DNA of 10,625 nt from CAYLNK01 sp964384675 (GTDB lineage: Bacteria > Acidobacteriota > Thermoanaerobaculia > UBA5066): assembly GCA_964384675.1 (NCBI GenBank), contig CAYLNK010000243.1, forward strand, positions 1-10,625, in the 5' to 3' direction. The position numbers and the translations under genes were made by a program. The notes beneath the pieces were generated by a model. The model saw only the letters and a list, made by a program, of their open reading frames with translations, had not been told where the DNA came from and ran no database searches. This document shows positions 1-5,688 of this stretch, in pieces (position 1 is the stretch's first letter; each line of letters opens with the position of its first letter).

Positions 1-635
1 ACGCCGAGCGGCGTCGCCTGGACGCGGTGGCCACCGCCGGGGCCGGGCTCGCGCATCGGATCCGGAACCCGCTCGCCGCGATCAAGGGAACCGCGCAGCT
101 CCTCGCGGGGCAGGAGACCGGACGCGTGACGGAACGCGCGACACGCATCGTGGAGGCGAGCGAGCGGATCGAGGCGCTGGTCGCGCAGCTCCTCGAGTTC
201 GCCCGGCCGCCGGAGACGCGGGCCGAGCGGTTCGACCTGGCCGTCCTCTGCCGCGAGGTCGCCGAGCGGGCGGACTCGCGCGTGGCCATCCGCGCGGCCG
301 GGCCCGTACCTGTCGTCGCCGACCGCGAGAACGTGATCAGCATCCTCGAGGAGCTGCTCTCGAACGCGCGCGCCTTCGATCCGGACGGCGTGCTCGACGT
401 GGTCGTGTCGGGCAACGGGAGCCAACCCTCGGTCGAGGTCCGCGACCACGGACCGGGTCTCTCCATCGACGCGCGGCGCGCCTTCGAGCCCTACGTGACC
501 ACGCGGCCGGACGGCACCGGGCTCGGCCTCGCGATCGCGCGCGCGCTCGCCCAGGCGAACGGGGGAGACCTGGTCCTCGGTCCCGCCGACGGCGGCGGCT
601 GCGCCGCGAAGCTCACGTTGCGCGGGGGCGGCTGA
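1..635 (+). CDS. Sensor histidine kinase, C-terminal part (5' end outside window)
   Basis: This is the transmitter half of a two-component sensor kinase. It would autophosphorylate on His and pass phosphate to the response regulator encoded next. The frame is open from base 3 with no stop, so the GTG at 27 is probably internal and the input domain lies off the left edge. Visible in order are the HisKA box with phosphoacceptor His at bases 54-56 (AHRIRNPLAAIKG), the N box with its Asn (EELLSNARAF, about 348-384), the G1 box DHGPGL (444-461), FEPYVTT, and the G2 box TGLGLAIA (516-539). The ATP-binding part looks complete. Oddly, the residue after His is Arg (cgg, 57-59) where most family members have Glu; the Asn at His+4 is kept. 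It ends one base before the regulator's ATG, so the two genes are very likely cotranscribed and translationally coupled. The family call is firm, but the signal sensed cannot be told. Confidence 0.93.
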   Translation, partial: AERRRLDAVATAGAGLAHRIRNPLAAIKGTAQLLAGQETGRVTERATRIVEASERIEALVAQLLEFARPPETRAERFDLAVLCREVAERADSRVAIRAAGPVPVVADRENVISILEELLSNARAFDPDGVLDVVVSGNGSQPSVEVRDHGPGLSIDARRAFEPYVTTRPDGTGLGLAIARALAQANGGDLVLGPADGGGCAAKLTLRGGG

Positions 636-636
636 G

Positions 637-1917
637 ATGGCGCGGGTCCTGGTGGCCGACGACGATCCCTCCTTCCGGGCGCTCCTCGGGGACATCCTGG
701 AGGGCGCCGGTCACGTCGTGACGGAGGCCCGGGACGGGCACGAGGCCTGGCTCCACGCCGAGCGGCAGCCGTTCGACCTGGTGCTCTCCGATCAGCGCAT
801 GCCCCGCGTGGACGGGCTCGAGCTGCTCCGGCGCCTGAGGAGCCGGGGCGCGGCGCCCCCCGTCGTGATGCTGACCGCGTACGGGACGATCCCTCAGGCG
901 GTCGAGGCCGTGAGACTGGGGGCGGCGGACTACCTCACCAAGCCGCTGGCGTCGCCGGAGCAGCTCCTGGCGGTGGTGTCGCGGCTCCTGGCGCCCGAGG
1001 CGAACGGCGACGCCGGCGCGGAGATCGTGACGGCGTATCCCCCGCTCGTCGAGAGCCTCGCGCTCGTGGACCGCGTCGCGGTCCGGGACGTGACCGTGCT
1101 CCTCCTGGGCGAGTCGGGTACCGGCAAGGAGCTGGTCGCGCGGAGGATCCACCGGCGATCGCCGCGGAGCGGCGGCCCCTTCGTCGCCGTGAACTGCGCG
1201 GCTCTCCCCGAGAACCTCGCCGAGAGCGAGCTCTTCGGGCACGAGAAGGGGGCCTTCACGGGCGCGGAGGCGAGGCGGGCCGGCCGCTTCGAGGAGGCGG
1301 GCGGCGGAACGCTCTTCCTGGACGAGGTGGGCGAGCTCTCCCTCCCGCTCCAGGCGAAGCTCCTGCGCGTCCTCGAGGAGCGGGTGGTGCGTCGCGTCGG
1401 CGGGAACTCCGACGTCCCGGTGAGCCTCCGGCTCGTGGCGGCGACCAACCGCGACCTCGCCCTGGAAGTGGAACGGGGCGGCCTCCGCCGCGACCTCTAC
1501 TTCCGGCTCGCCGTCGTGCCGGTGACCCTGCCGCCGCTGCGGGAGCGGACGGGCGACCTCCCGCTCCTGGCCGTCCGTCTCCTGGACCGGCTGGCCGCGC
1601 GGCACGGCATTCCGCGGGCCGAGCTGACGGAGCCCGCGGTCGCCGCGCTCGAGCGGTACCGGTGGCCGGGGAACGTGCGCGAGCTGCGCAACGTGCTGGA
1701 GCGCGCGCTCGTGGTGCGCGCCGGCGCGCCCATCCGGCCCGAGGACCTCCAGCTGCCTGTGGAGCGGCCCGCGCCGCTGGACGAGGAGACGCGGGACCGC
1801 GAGGCCGCGATCGGCGCGCTCCGCCAGTCGGGCGGAAACCGCGAGGTCGCGGCCCGGCTCCTCGGCATCTCGGTGCGGACGCTCTACTACCGCCTGCGTC
1901 GCTGGGGCCTGCAGTAG
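637..1917 (+). CDS. NtrC-family response regulator, sigma-54 enhancer-binding protein
   Basis: A 426-residue cytoplasmic transcription activator with the usual three domains. The receiver (about 1-120) has the acidic pocket D8-D10, phosphoacceptor D52 (in SDQRMP), T80 and K102. The AAA+ domain (about 130-365) has Walker A GESGTGKE (158-165), the sigma-54 contact loop GAFTGA (205-210), Walker B GGTLFLDE (223-230) and WPGNVREL (343-350). The C-terminal Fis-type helix-turn-helix is at about 392-420. The length is typical of the family. Intact GAFTGA and Walker motifs mean it should open sigma-54 promoters when phosphorylated. The ATG follows the kinase stop by one base, so they are a cognate pair. 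A sigma-54 promoter match and dyads lie directly downstream, making the next gene the most obvious target; that link is inferred. Confidence 0.97.
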   Translation: MARVLVADDDPSFRALLGDILEGAGHVVTEARDGHEAWLHAERQPFDLVLSDQRMPRVDGLELLRRLRSRGAAPPVVMLTAYGTIPQAVEAVRLGAADYLTKPLASPEQLLAVVSRLLAPEANGDAGAEIVTAYPPLVESLALVDRVAVRDVTVLLLGESGTGKELVARRIHRRSPRSGGPFVAVNCAALPENLAESELFGHEKGAFTGAEARRAGRFEEAGGGTLFLDEVGELSLPLQAKLLRVLEERVVRRVGGNSDVPVSLRLVAATNRDLALEVERGGLRRDLYFRLAVVPVTLPPLRERTGDLPLLAVRLLDRLAARHGIPRAELTEPAVAALERYRWPGNVRELRNVLERALVVRAGAPIRPEDLQLPVERPAPLDEETRDREAAIGALRQSGGNREVAARLLGISVRTLYYRLRRWGLQ

Positions 1918-1929
1918 GGCCGCGCCGCC

Positions 1930-2005
1930 CTTGCAGGCGCTGCCTGCAGCTCTTGCAGCCCCGCGGCTCGAACGCTTCCCCAGGCTCAACGCAACCCGCT
2001 GCAAG
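1930..2005. promoter_or_regulatory. Candidate upstream activating sites for the sigma-54 activator
   Basis: The gap after the regulator holds clustered copies of one short word. CTTGCAG occurs at 1930-1936 and 1952-1958, 22 bp apart (about two helical turns), and inverted as CTGCAAG at 1999-2005. The first copy belongs to a perfect dyad, TGCAGGC-GCT-GCCTGCA (1932-1948). The second and third form 8-bp inverted arms CTTGCAGC / GCTGCAAG (1952-1959 and 1998-2005). Relative to the predicted start near 2060 these lie at about -120, -104 and -58. NtrC-type proteins usually bind dyads 80-150 bp upstream, so position and symmetry fit, but binding is inferred. Confidence 0.5.
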
Positions 2006-2033
2006 GCCAGAGGATCGGCGGCTGCGGTCCGGC

Positions 2034-2049
2034 GGGCACGATTCCTGCG
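2034..2049 (+). promoter_or_regulatory. Sigma-54 (-24/-12) promoter
   Basis: GGGCACG (2034-2040), four bases, then CTGCG (2045-2049) match the consensus TGGCACG-N4-TTGCW closely. The invariant GG (2035-2036) and GC (2047-2048) are separated by exactly 10 bases. Placing C2048 at -12 gives a start near 2060 and an 18-base leader containing the Shine-Dalgarno sequence. The deviations are G for the first T, C for T at the start of the -12 element, and G at the W position. The adjacent sigma-54 activator gene strengthens the call. Confidence 0.68.
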
Positions 2050-2065
2050 ATTCCTCCTCGCGAAG

Positions 2066-2072
2066 AAGGAGG
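2066..2072 (+). promoter_or_regulatory. Ribosome binding site fixing the start of the exported protein
   Basis: AAGGAGG, five bases before the ATG at 2078, is a near-perfect Shine-Dalgarno sequence. It shows that translation starts at 2078 and not at the upstream in-frame ATG-like positions. The peptide from 2078 then begins with a clean signal sequence. Confidence 0.85.
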
Positions 2073-2077
2073 CTCTC

Positions 2078-2875
2078 ATGAGCAACAGAAACCTCATCCT
2101 CTCGGTCGCGGCCGCGCTGCTCTTCTCCGCACCGCTCGCCGCACAGCAACGCGGTCCGCGCGGGGGCGGCACGCCGGCCGTGGTCGGAACCGCCACGACC
2201 GTCAACGGGACCGTCGTCGCGTTCGTCGCCGGGCCGGGCGAGGGGTCGCCGCGCCTCGTGGTCGCAACGGGGAAGGCGGAGACGACCTACGTGCTCGGAC
2301 CGTACCGTGTCCTCGCCGCGCAGGGCTTCTCGGCGGCCGCGGGAGACACCGTGGAGCTGGTCGTCTACGCGTGCGCGAGCTGCGAAACAGGGTTCGCGGT
2401 GGGCTCCGTCCGCAACCTGACCCGCGGATTGACCCTGACACTCCGGGACGCGGCCGGGCAGCCGACGTGGACCGGCGCGGGCCGTGGCGGCCGTGGCGGC
2501 CGAGGCGGCCCCGGCAACGGATCGTGCGCGGAGGGCGTCGGCAACCCGCTCTGCGAAGGGCCCGACCTCACCCGGACCGCGGTCCTCACGGGCGCCGTGC
2601 TGAAGCTCGAGGGAGGCTTCGGCGGCGGCCAGCCGGTCGTCACGCTGCGGACGTCCGACGGCGACCGGGCCGTGGTCGTCGCCCCGTTCCGGGCCCTGAA
2701 CCGGGCCGGCCTCTTGCCGGCCGAGGGGATGCGCCTCGAGATCGCTTCGGTCCCGGTCCTCGTGGACGGCGTCGAGCAGTGGGTGGCCCTCTGGGTCAAG
2801 GACCTCGCGACGGGGCTCACCGTCTCGCTGCGCGACGCGACGACGGGGCGCCCGTCGGGGTGCAACCGGTCCTGA
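2078..2875 (+). CDS. Exported protein with two copies of one beta-rich domain and a Gly/Arg linker
   Basis: 265 residues, not matched to a named family by eye. A signal peptide (residues 1-22) has N-terminal Arg, a hydrophobic core and the cleavage-like end PLAAQQ. The mature part contains two similar segments, about 40-130 and 168-259. Both start with a G-T/A-V strand, carry a V-A-x-x-R or P-Y/F-R-x-L motif followed by a G-D/G-M turn, and end alike: GLTLTLRDAAGQP (117-129) against GLTVSLRDATTGRP (246-259). Between them is a Gly/Arg-rich linker (133-148) with three GRG-type units. Cys99 and Cys102 form CxxC; C150, C159 and C262 could make disulfides. It lacks enzyme motifs, so a periplasmic or surface binding or structural role is only a guess. 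A sigma-54 promoter, candidate activator sites and a strong Shine-Dalgarno precede it, suggesting induced expression under the upstream two-component pair. Confidence 0.85.
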   Translation: MSNRNLILSVAAALLFSAPLAAQQRGPRGGGTPAVVGTATTVNGTVVAFVAGPGEGSPRLVVATGKAETTYVLGPYRVLAAQGFSAAAGDTVELVVYACASCETGFAVGSVRNLTRGLTLTLRDAAGQPTWTGAGRGGRGGRGGPGNGSCAEGVGNPLCEGPDLTRTAVLTGAVLKLEGGFGGGQPVVTLRTSDGDRAVVVAPFRALNRAGLLPAEGMRLEIASVPVLVDGVEQWVALWVKDLATGLTVSLRDATTGRPSGCNRS

Positions 2876-2898
2876 CGGCGCGGCTCGACCCGATCGGG

Positions 2899-2925
2899 GA
2901 GGGGCGGGACCTGGTCCCGCCCCTC
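2899..2925. terminator. Perfect 12-bp hairpin between convergent genes
   Basis: GAGGGGCGGGAC (2899-2910), loop CTG, then GTCCCGCCCCTC (2914-2925) form a perfect, very GC-rich stem. It sits 23 bases after the exported-protein stop and 16 bases before the converging TfoX-domain stop. Neither flank has a T run, so it is not a textbook intrinsic terminator. Its position suggests a shared bidirectional terminator or an mRNA 3' stabiliser. Confidence 0.65.
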
Positions 2926-2941
2926 GTCGCGCTTCCGCGGG

Positions 2942-3340
2942 TCAGCGGCGCGGGCCGCGTGGACGGGGGGAGGCGGCCTTCCGGACGACGGCCTTCCGGA
3001 CGCCGCGCCTCTTCGCGGCCGCGCGACCTGCGACCTCGATCGCCTTCCTCACCCAGCCGCGCAGCTCGTCGACGTCCTCGAGGGCGTCGGCCGGCACCTC
3101 GTAGTACGACATCTCCTCGCCCCCGTCGCCGTAGGGACGGAAGGGCCCGGAGCCCGCGGCCACGAAGTCCGGGCGGGTGACGTCGTCCACCTTGAGGTAG
3201 AGCCGGTCGTCGTCCACGAGCGCGAAGAAGAGATCCCCCGCGTAGACGCCGAGGCCTCCGAACATGCGGCGGGAGCGGACGGGCGTCACCTGCCCGAGCT
3301 GCTCGAGGACGAAGGCCTGATAGTCCGCCGAGACGGGCAT
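2942..3340 (-). CDS. TfoX N-terminal-domain protein with basic C-terminal tail
   Basis: 132 residues. Residues about 10-100 carry the TfoX/Sxy N-terminal domain signature: RRMFGGLGVYAGDLFFALV, then DDRLYLKVDD, GPFRPYGDG and MSYYEVPADALED. The C-terminal domain of true competence regulators is absent, as in many stand-alone members whose role is unknown. After about residue 105 the chain turns into a Lys/Arg/Ala tail with a near-repeat (VRKAV, VRKAA). That tail is encoded by a 15-base tandem duplication at 2974-3002 and could bind nucleic acid. The ATG lies four bases after the stop of the ArsR-family gene, so the two are translated from one message and the repressor probably controls this gene. 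No evidence here links it to competence. Confidence 0.88.
   Translation of the reverse strand: MPVSADYQAFVLEQLGQVTPVRSRRMFGGLGVYAGDLFFALVDDDRLYLKVDDVTRPDFVAAGSGPFRPYGDGGEEMSYYEVPADALEDVDELRGWVRKAIEVAGRAAAKRRGVRKAVVRKAASPRPRGPRR
2974..3002. repeat. 15-bp tandem repeat in the TfoX-domain gene
   Basis: CGGCCTTCCGGACG occurs at 2974-2987 and again at 2989-3002, with a single base between them. The period is a multiple of three, so the duplication adds five residues in frame to the basic tail. Each unit contains the palindrome TCCGGA. It looks like replication slippage inside a gene. Confidence 0.85.
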
Positions 3341-3344
3341 GCGG

Positions 3345-3710
3345 TCAGCGGCGGGCGGCCCGCTGGGAAGGCCCCAGGATGGCCTCGGCGCTCTGTCGCG
3401 CCTCTCGCTCCACGTCGGCGCAGACGATCGAGCAGATGCGCCGGAGAGTCGGGTCGGCGATCGCGTAGAAGCAGCGCGTCCCTTCCTTGCGCCGCGTGAC
3501 GAGCCCGCTCGAGTGGAGGAGCGCCAGGTGCTTGCTGACGTTGGCCTGGGTGCTCCCCACCGCCTCGATGATCTCGTTCACCGAGGCCGCCGAGTCGAAG
3601 AGCCGCTCCAGGATCCGGAGCCGGGTCGGCTCGCCCAGCGCGCGGAAGCGCGTCGCCACCCGCTCGCGGGTTCGCTCGGACAGGGGGACGTGATCTCGCT
3701 CCATCGCCAT
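3345..3710 (-). CDS. ArsR/SmtB-family HTH transcriptional regulator
   Basis: A 121-residue winged-helix repressor. Residues 20-35 (RFRALGEPTRLRILER) are the family's conserved first helix. The helix-turn-helix spans about 43-71 with recognition helix TQANVSKHLALLHSSGLV, and the wing is RRKEGTRCFYAIAD (73-86). The classical ELCVCDL metal site is missing. Cys80, Cys93 and Cys97 near the wing and last helix could sense thiol oxidation or metal, but this is speculative. Start: ATG at 3710 gives MAMERD; a second ATG at 3704 is possible. No Shine-Dalgarno precedes either. A -10 hexamer ends only six bases before the first ATG, so the message may be leaderless. It is first in a pair with the TfoX-domain gene and probably represses its own promoter. 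Confidence 0.93.
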   Translation of the reverse strand: MAMERDHVPLSERTRERVATRFRALGEPTRLRILERLFDSAASVNEIIEAVGSTQANVSKHLALLHSSGLVTRRKEGTRCFYAIADPTLRRICSIVCADVEREARQSAEAILGPSQRAARR

Positions 3711-3716
3711 ATGGTC

Positions 3717-3745
3717 ATTGTGTGACGTGGAGCCTGCCGGGTCAA
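3717..3745 (-). promoter_or_regulatory. Sigma-70-type promoter of the arsR-tfoX pair
   Basis: On the minus strand TTGACC (3740-3745), 17 bases, then CACAAT (3717-3722) match the -35 and -10 consensus at five and four of six positions with ideal spacing. The expected start is near 3710, at the first ATG of the ArsR-family gene. The palindrome CCATATGG (3707-3714) overlaps this start and could be part of an operator. The promoter call is moderate; the operator call is weak. Confidence 0.5.
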
Positions 3746-3750
3746 GGGCC

Positions 3751-3772
3751 GCGGCGGGCCGGGGCCGGCCGC
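3751..3772 (-). terminator. GC-rich imperfect hairpin after the rubrerythrin-like gene
   Basis: GCGGCGGGCC (3751-3760) and GGCCGGCCGC (3763-3772) pair with one mismatch. The stem begins one base after the stop of the rubrerythrin-like gene and ends just upstream of the ArsR -35 box. It lacks a T run, so it is at best a terminator-like structure separating the two minus-strand units. Confidence 0.4.
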
Positions 3773-3773
3773 G

Positions 3774-4295
3774 CTATTGCGCGACCGGCTCGTCGGCGAA
3801 CGATTCCGCGTCGGCCGCCGGGTCCGCGGGGGCCTTGGCGATCTCGTTCCTGACCAGGTTCTGGTGGAGGATCTCCTCCTCGCGGAGCTCCTCGAAGAGC
3901 GCCCGGACCTGGGGATCCGAGATGTGCCCGAGGGCTTCCACGAAGAAGGCATGCGCCTTCTCCTCGGAGTCGAGCGCCACCTGGAGCGCCTGCCGGAGCG
4001 GCATGAAGGCCCTGACGGTGTCGTAGGTCGGAGCCTCGACGTCCCACAGCAGCGAGCGATCGACACGACGCGGGAGGTCCCCGAAGAGGGTCCGGCGGCG
4101 CTTGGCGAGCTCGAGGCCGTGCTTCTCCTCGTTCCCGGCCATGAAGCGGAAGAACTCGGCCGCCGCGTGGGTGCGGTGCTCGTCCATCTGGGCGGCGAGC
4201 TCGAGGTACCGCTCGTGGGCCTCCTCCTCGACGAGGACCGCGAGGTCGAGGGCGTCCTGCAGGTCGAGGCCGGAGAAGTCGAGGCTCTTGGCCAT
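3774..4295 (-). CDS. Rubrerythrin-like ferritin-family diiron protein
   Basis: A 173-residue four-helix-bundle protein with a diiron-site pattern. The first half gives E23 (VEEEAHERY) and E56-x-x-H59 (NEEKH). The second half gives E111/E112 (DSEEKAH) and E141-x-x-H144 (REEEILH). This is the family's two-fold repeat of an E helix followed by an ExxH helix. There is no cysteine, so the C-terminal rubredoxin domain of classical rubrerythrin is absent and electrons must come from elsewhere. Such proteins act in the cytoplasm in peroxide reduction or iron handling; which applies here cannot be told. The acidic tail (157-173) is probably disordered. AAGGAGC (4302-4308) seven to eight bases before the ATG supports the start. 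It is divergent from the HD-GYP gene with a 117-bp gap. Confidence 0.85.
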   Translation of the reverse strand: MAKSLDFSGLDLQDALDLAVLVEEEAHERYLELAAQMDEHRTHAAAEFFRFMAGNEEKHGLELAKRRRTLFGDLPRRVDRSLLWDVEAPTYDTVRAFMPLRQALQVALDSEEKAHAFFVEALGHISDPQVRALFEELREEEILHQNLVRNEIAKAPADPAADAESFADEPVAQ

Positions 4296-4412
4296 TTCAT
4301 CGCTCCTTGCCGGGTCCGATCCTGGGCTCCGGCGGCACGACGAGCGTCGGGCCTGACCCCGGGATCGGGCAATGAAGCGGATGGATCATCCAGGCCCTGA
4401 TTCAGCCGCATC
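4296..4412. promoter_or_regulatory. Divergent intergenic region between rubrerythrin-like and HD-GYP genes
   Basis: This 117-bp gap must carry both promoters, but no convincing -35/-10 or -24/-12 pair was found on either strand. Two dyads are visible: CCGATCC / GGATCGG (4316-4322 and 4362-4368), 39 bases apart, and the compact palindrome TGGAT-C-ATCCA (4382-4392), 21 bases before the HD-GYP ATG. Either could be a regulator site. Confidence 0.35.
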
Positions 4413-5606
4413 ATGGTGGCCGTGCTCCCCCGGGTCGACATTGAATCGATCGGGGGTGCCGTGACGGTCCTCTCCTTGTCGCCGGCTTCTCTCGGGACCC
4501 AGCTCGAATCGATCCACCAGCGCCTGCGGACGGACCTGCCGGGCATCGACCGCGTCGCCGCCGCGCTCTACGACCCGAAGACCGACGTCCTGAAGACGTT
4601 CGTCAACAGCACGGACGGCGGGAGCCCGCTGGCTCACTACGACATCCGGCTCGGCGAGGTGCCGTCGCTGGTGGAGCTCGCCCGGGAGCGCCACACGCGC
4701 GTCGTGACCGACCTGTCGGTGTTCCAGGGCTCGACGCGTGAGCACACGCGCCGGCTGCTGGAGAAGGGGTACCGGTCGAGCTACACCGTCCCGTTCTTCG
4801 ACAGCGGGAGCCTCGCGGGGTTCCTCTTCTTCGACGCGAGGTCGACGGGCTTCTTCACACCGTCGGTCGTGGAGAAGCTGCAGGTCTACGGACAGCTGGT
4901 CGCGCTCCTCCTCCTTCACTCCTTCGGGCCGGTGAGGACGCTCCGCTCGGCGCTCCACGTGGCCTCCCGCCTCAGCCACGAGCGCGACCCGGAGACCGGC
5001 GCCCACCTCGACCGGATGTCGCGCTACGCGCGGGTCCTGGCCGGCAAGCTCGCCGCGGATCGCGGGCTGCCCGACGAGTTCGTGGAGTTCCTCTTTCTGT
5101 TCGCGCCGATCCACGACATCGGGAAGGTCGCCATCCCGGACCGCGTCCTCCTGAAGAAGGGCCGGCTGACCGAGGAGGAGTTCGAGGTGATGAAGACCCA
5201 CGTCTCGCGGGGCGTGGCGATCGTCGACGACGTGCTCGCCCACCTCGCGATGGACGACTTCCCTCACGCGGGGCTGCTCCGGAACGTGGTGCGGCATCAC
5301 CACGAGTGCGTGGACGGGAGCGGCTATCCGGATGGGCTCTGGGCCGACGCGATCCCGCTCGAGGCGCGGATCGTGGCGGTCGCCGACGTCTTCGACGCGC
5401 TCACCAGCGAGCGGCCGTACAAGTCCGCCTGGAGCGAGGGGGAGGCGATCGGCTACCTGCGGGAGCGGGCGGGAAGCCAGTTCGACCCGGCCTGCGTCGA
5501 CGTGCTGATCGGACGGCTGGACGAGATCCGCGCGATCCGGGCACGCTTCCCCGACGAGGAGCGCTGGGGCAGGCAGTCGCGGGAGGGTTACTCCCTCGAT
5601 CTGTAG
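4413..5606 (+). CDS. GAF and HD-GYP domain cyclic di-GMP phosphodiesterase
   Basis: 397 residues, soluble, with no signal peptide or membrane segment. Residues about 27-170 look like a GAF-type sensor domain, and 178-375 form an HD-GYP domain. The metal ligands known for active HD-GYP enzymes appear present: E194 and H198 (ETGAH), H234-D235 (HDIGKVAIPD), H263 (MKTH), the HHHE group at 295-298 and D325 (VADVFDALTSERPYK). The signature DGSGYPDGL (301-309) is intact. It should therefore hydrolyse cyclic di-GMP, lowering this second messenger in response to whatever the GAF domain binds. Start is uncertain: the ATG at 4413 has no Shine-Dalgarno, while an in-frame GTG at 4461 (residue 17) follows a G-rich stretch and still precedes the GAF domain. 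It stands alone, with an 82-bp gap before the next gene. Confidence 0.92.
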   Translation: MVAVLPRVDIESIGGAVTVLSLSPASLGTQLESIHQRLRTDLPGIDRVAAALYDPKTDVLKTFVNSTDGGSPLAHYDIRLGEVPSLVELARERHTRVVTDLSVFQGSTREHTRRLLEKGYRSSYTVPFFDSGSLAGFLFFDARSTGFFTPSVVEKLQVYGQLVALLLLHSFGPVRTLRSALHVASRLSHERDPETGAHLDRMSRYARVLAGKLAADRGLPDEFVEFLFLFAPIHDIGKVAIPDRVLLKKGRLTEEEFEVMKTHVSRGVAIVDDVLAHLAMDDFPHAGLLRNVVRHHHECVDGSGYPDGLWADAIPLEARIVAVADVFDALTSERPYKSAWSEGEAIGYLRERAGSQFDPACVDVLIGRLDEIRAIRARFPDEERWGRQSREGYSLDL

Positions 5607-5656
5607 ACGCAGGCCGAGCCGGTCCCAGGCGAGCCGGCGCGGTGAGCTGCCACCGG

Positions 5657-5682
5657 CCGGCGCGCCGGGCGATAATGCCCGG
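5657..5682 (+). promoter_or_regulatory. -10-like element inside overlapping inverted repeats, before the binding-protein gene
   Basis: GATAAT (5671-5676) differs from the -10 consensus at one base and lies exactly between the arms CCGGGC (5665-5670) and GCCCGG (5677-5682). Just upstream and overlapping is a perfect 12-bp palindrome, CCGGCGCGCCGG (5657-5668). No good -35 was seen at the expected distance. The layout suggests a promoter covered by a repressor or activator site; the expected start near 5683 would leave a leader of only about six bases. Confidence 0.45.
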
Positions 5683-5688
5683 TACCCG

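Noticed and set aside
1931..2077. N-terminal extension of the exported protein
   Set aside because: It would cover the sigma-54 promoter and dyads and bury the signal peptide 50 residues inside. The Shine-Dalgarno at 2066-2072 sets the start at 2078.
613..2205. 530-residue open frame antisense to the sigma-54 activator
   Set aside because: It mirrors a gene with full domain signatures. Its composition (Arg, Pro, Ala, His rich) is that of a GC-rich shadow frame, with no recognisable domain or ribosome site.
2942..3340. TfoX-domain protein as evidence of natural competence
   Set aside because: Only the N-terminal domain is present and no competence genes are nearby. Such stand-alone proteins have no established competence role.
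3774..4295. Rubrerythrin-like protein as encapsulin cargo
   Set aside because: No encapsulin shell gene is visible and the acidic tail shows no clear cargo-loading motif.
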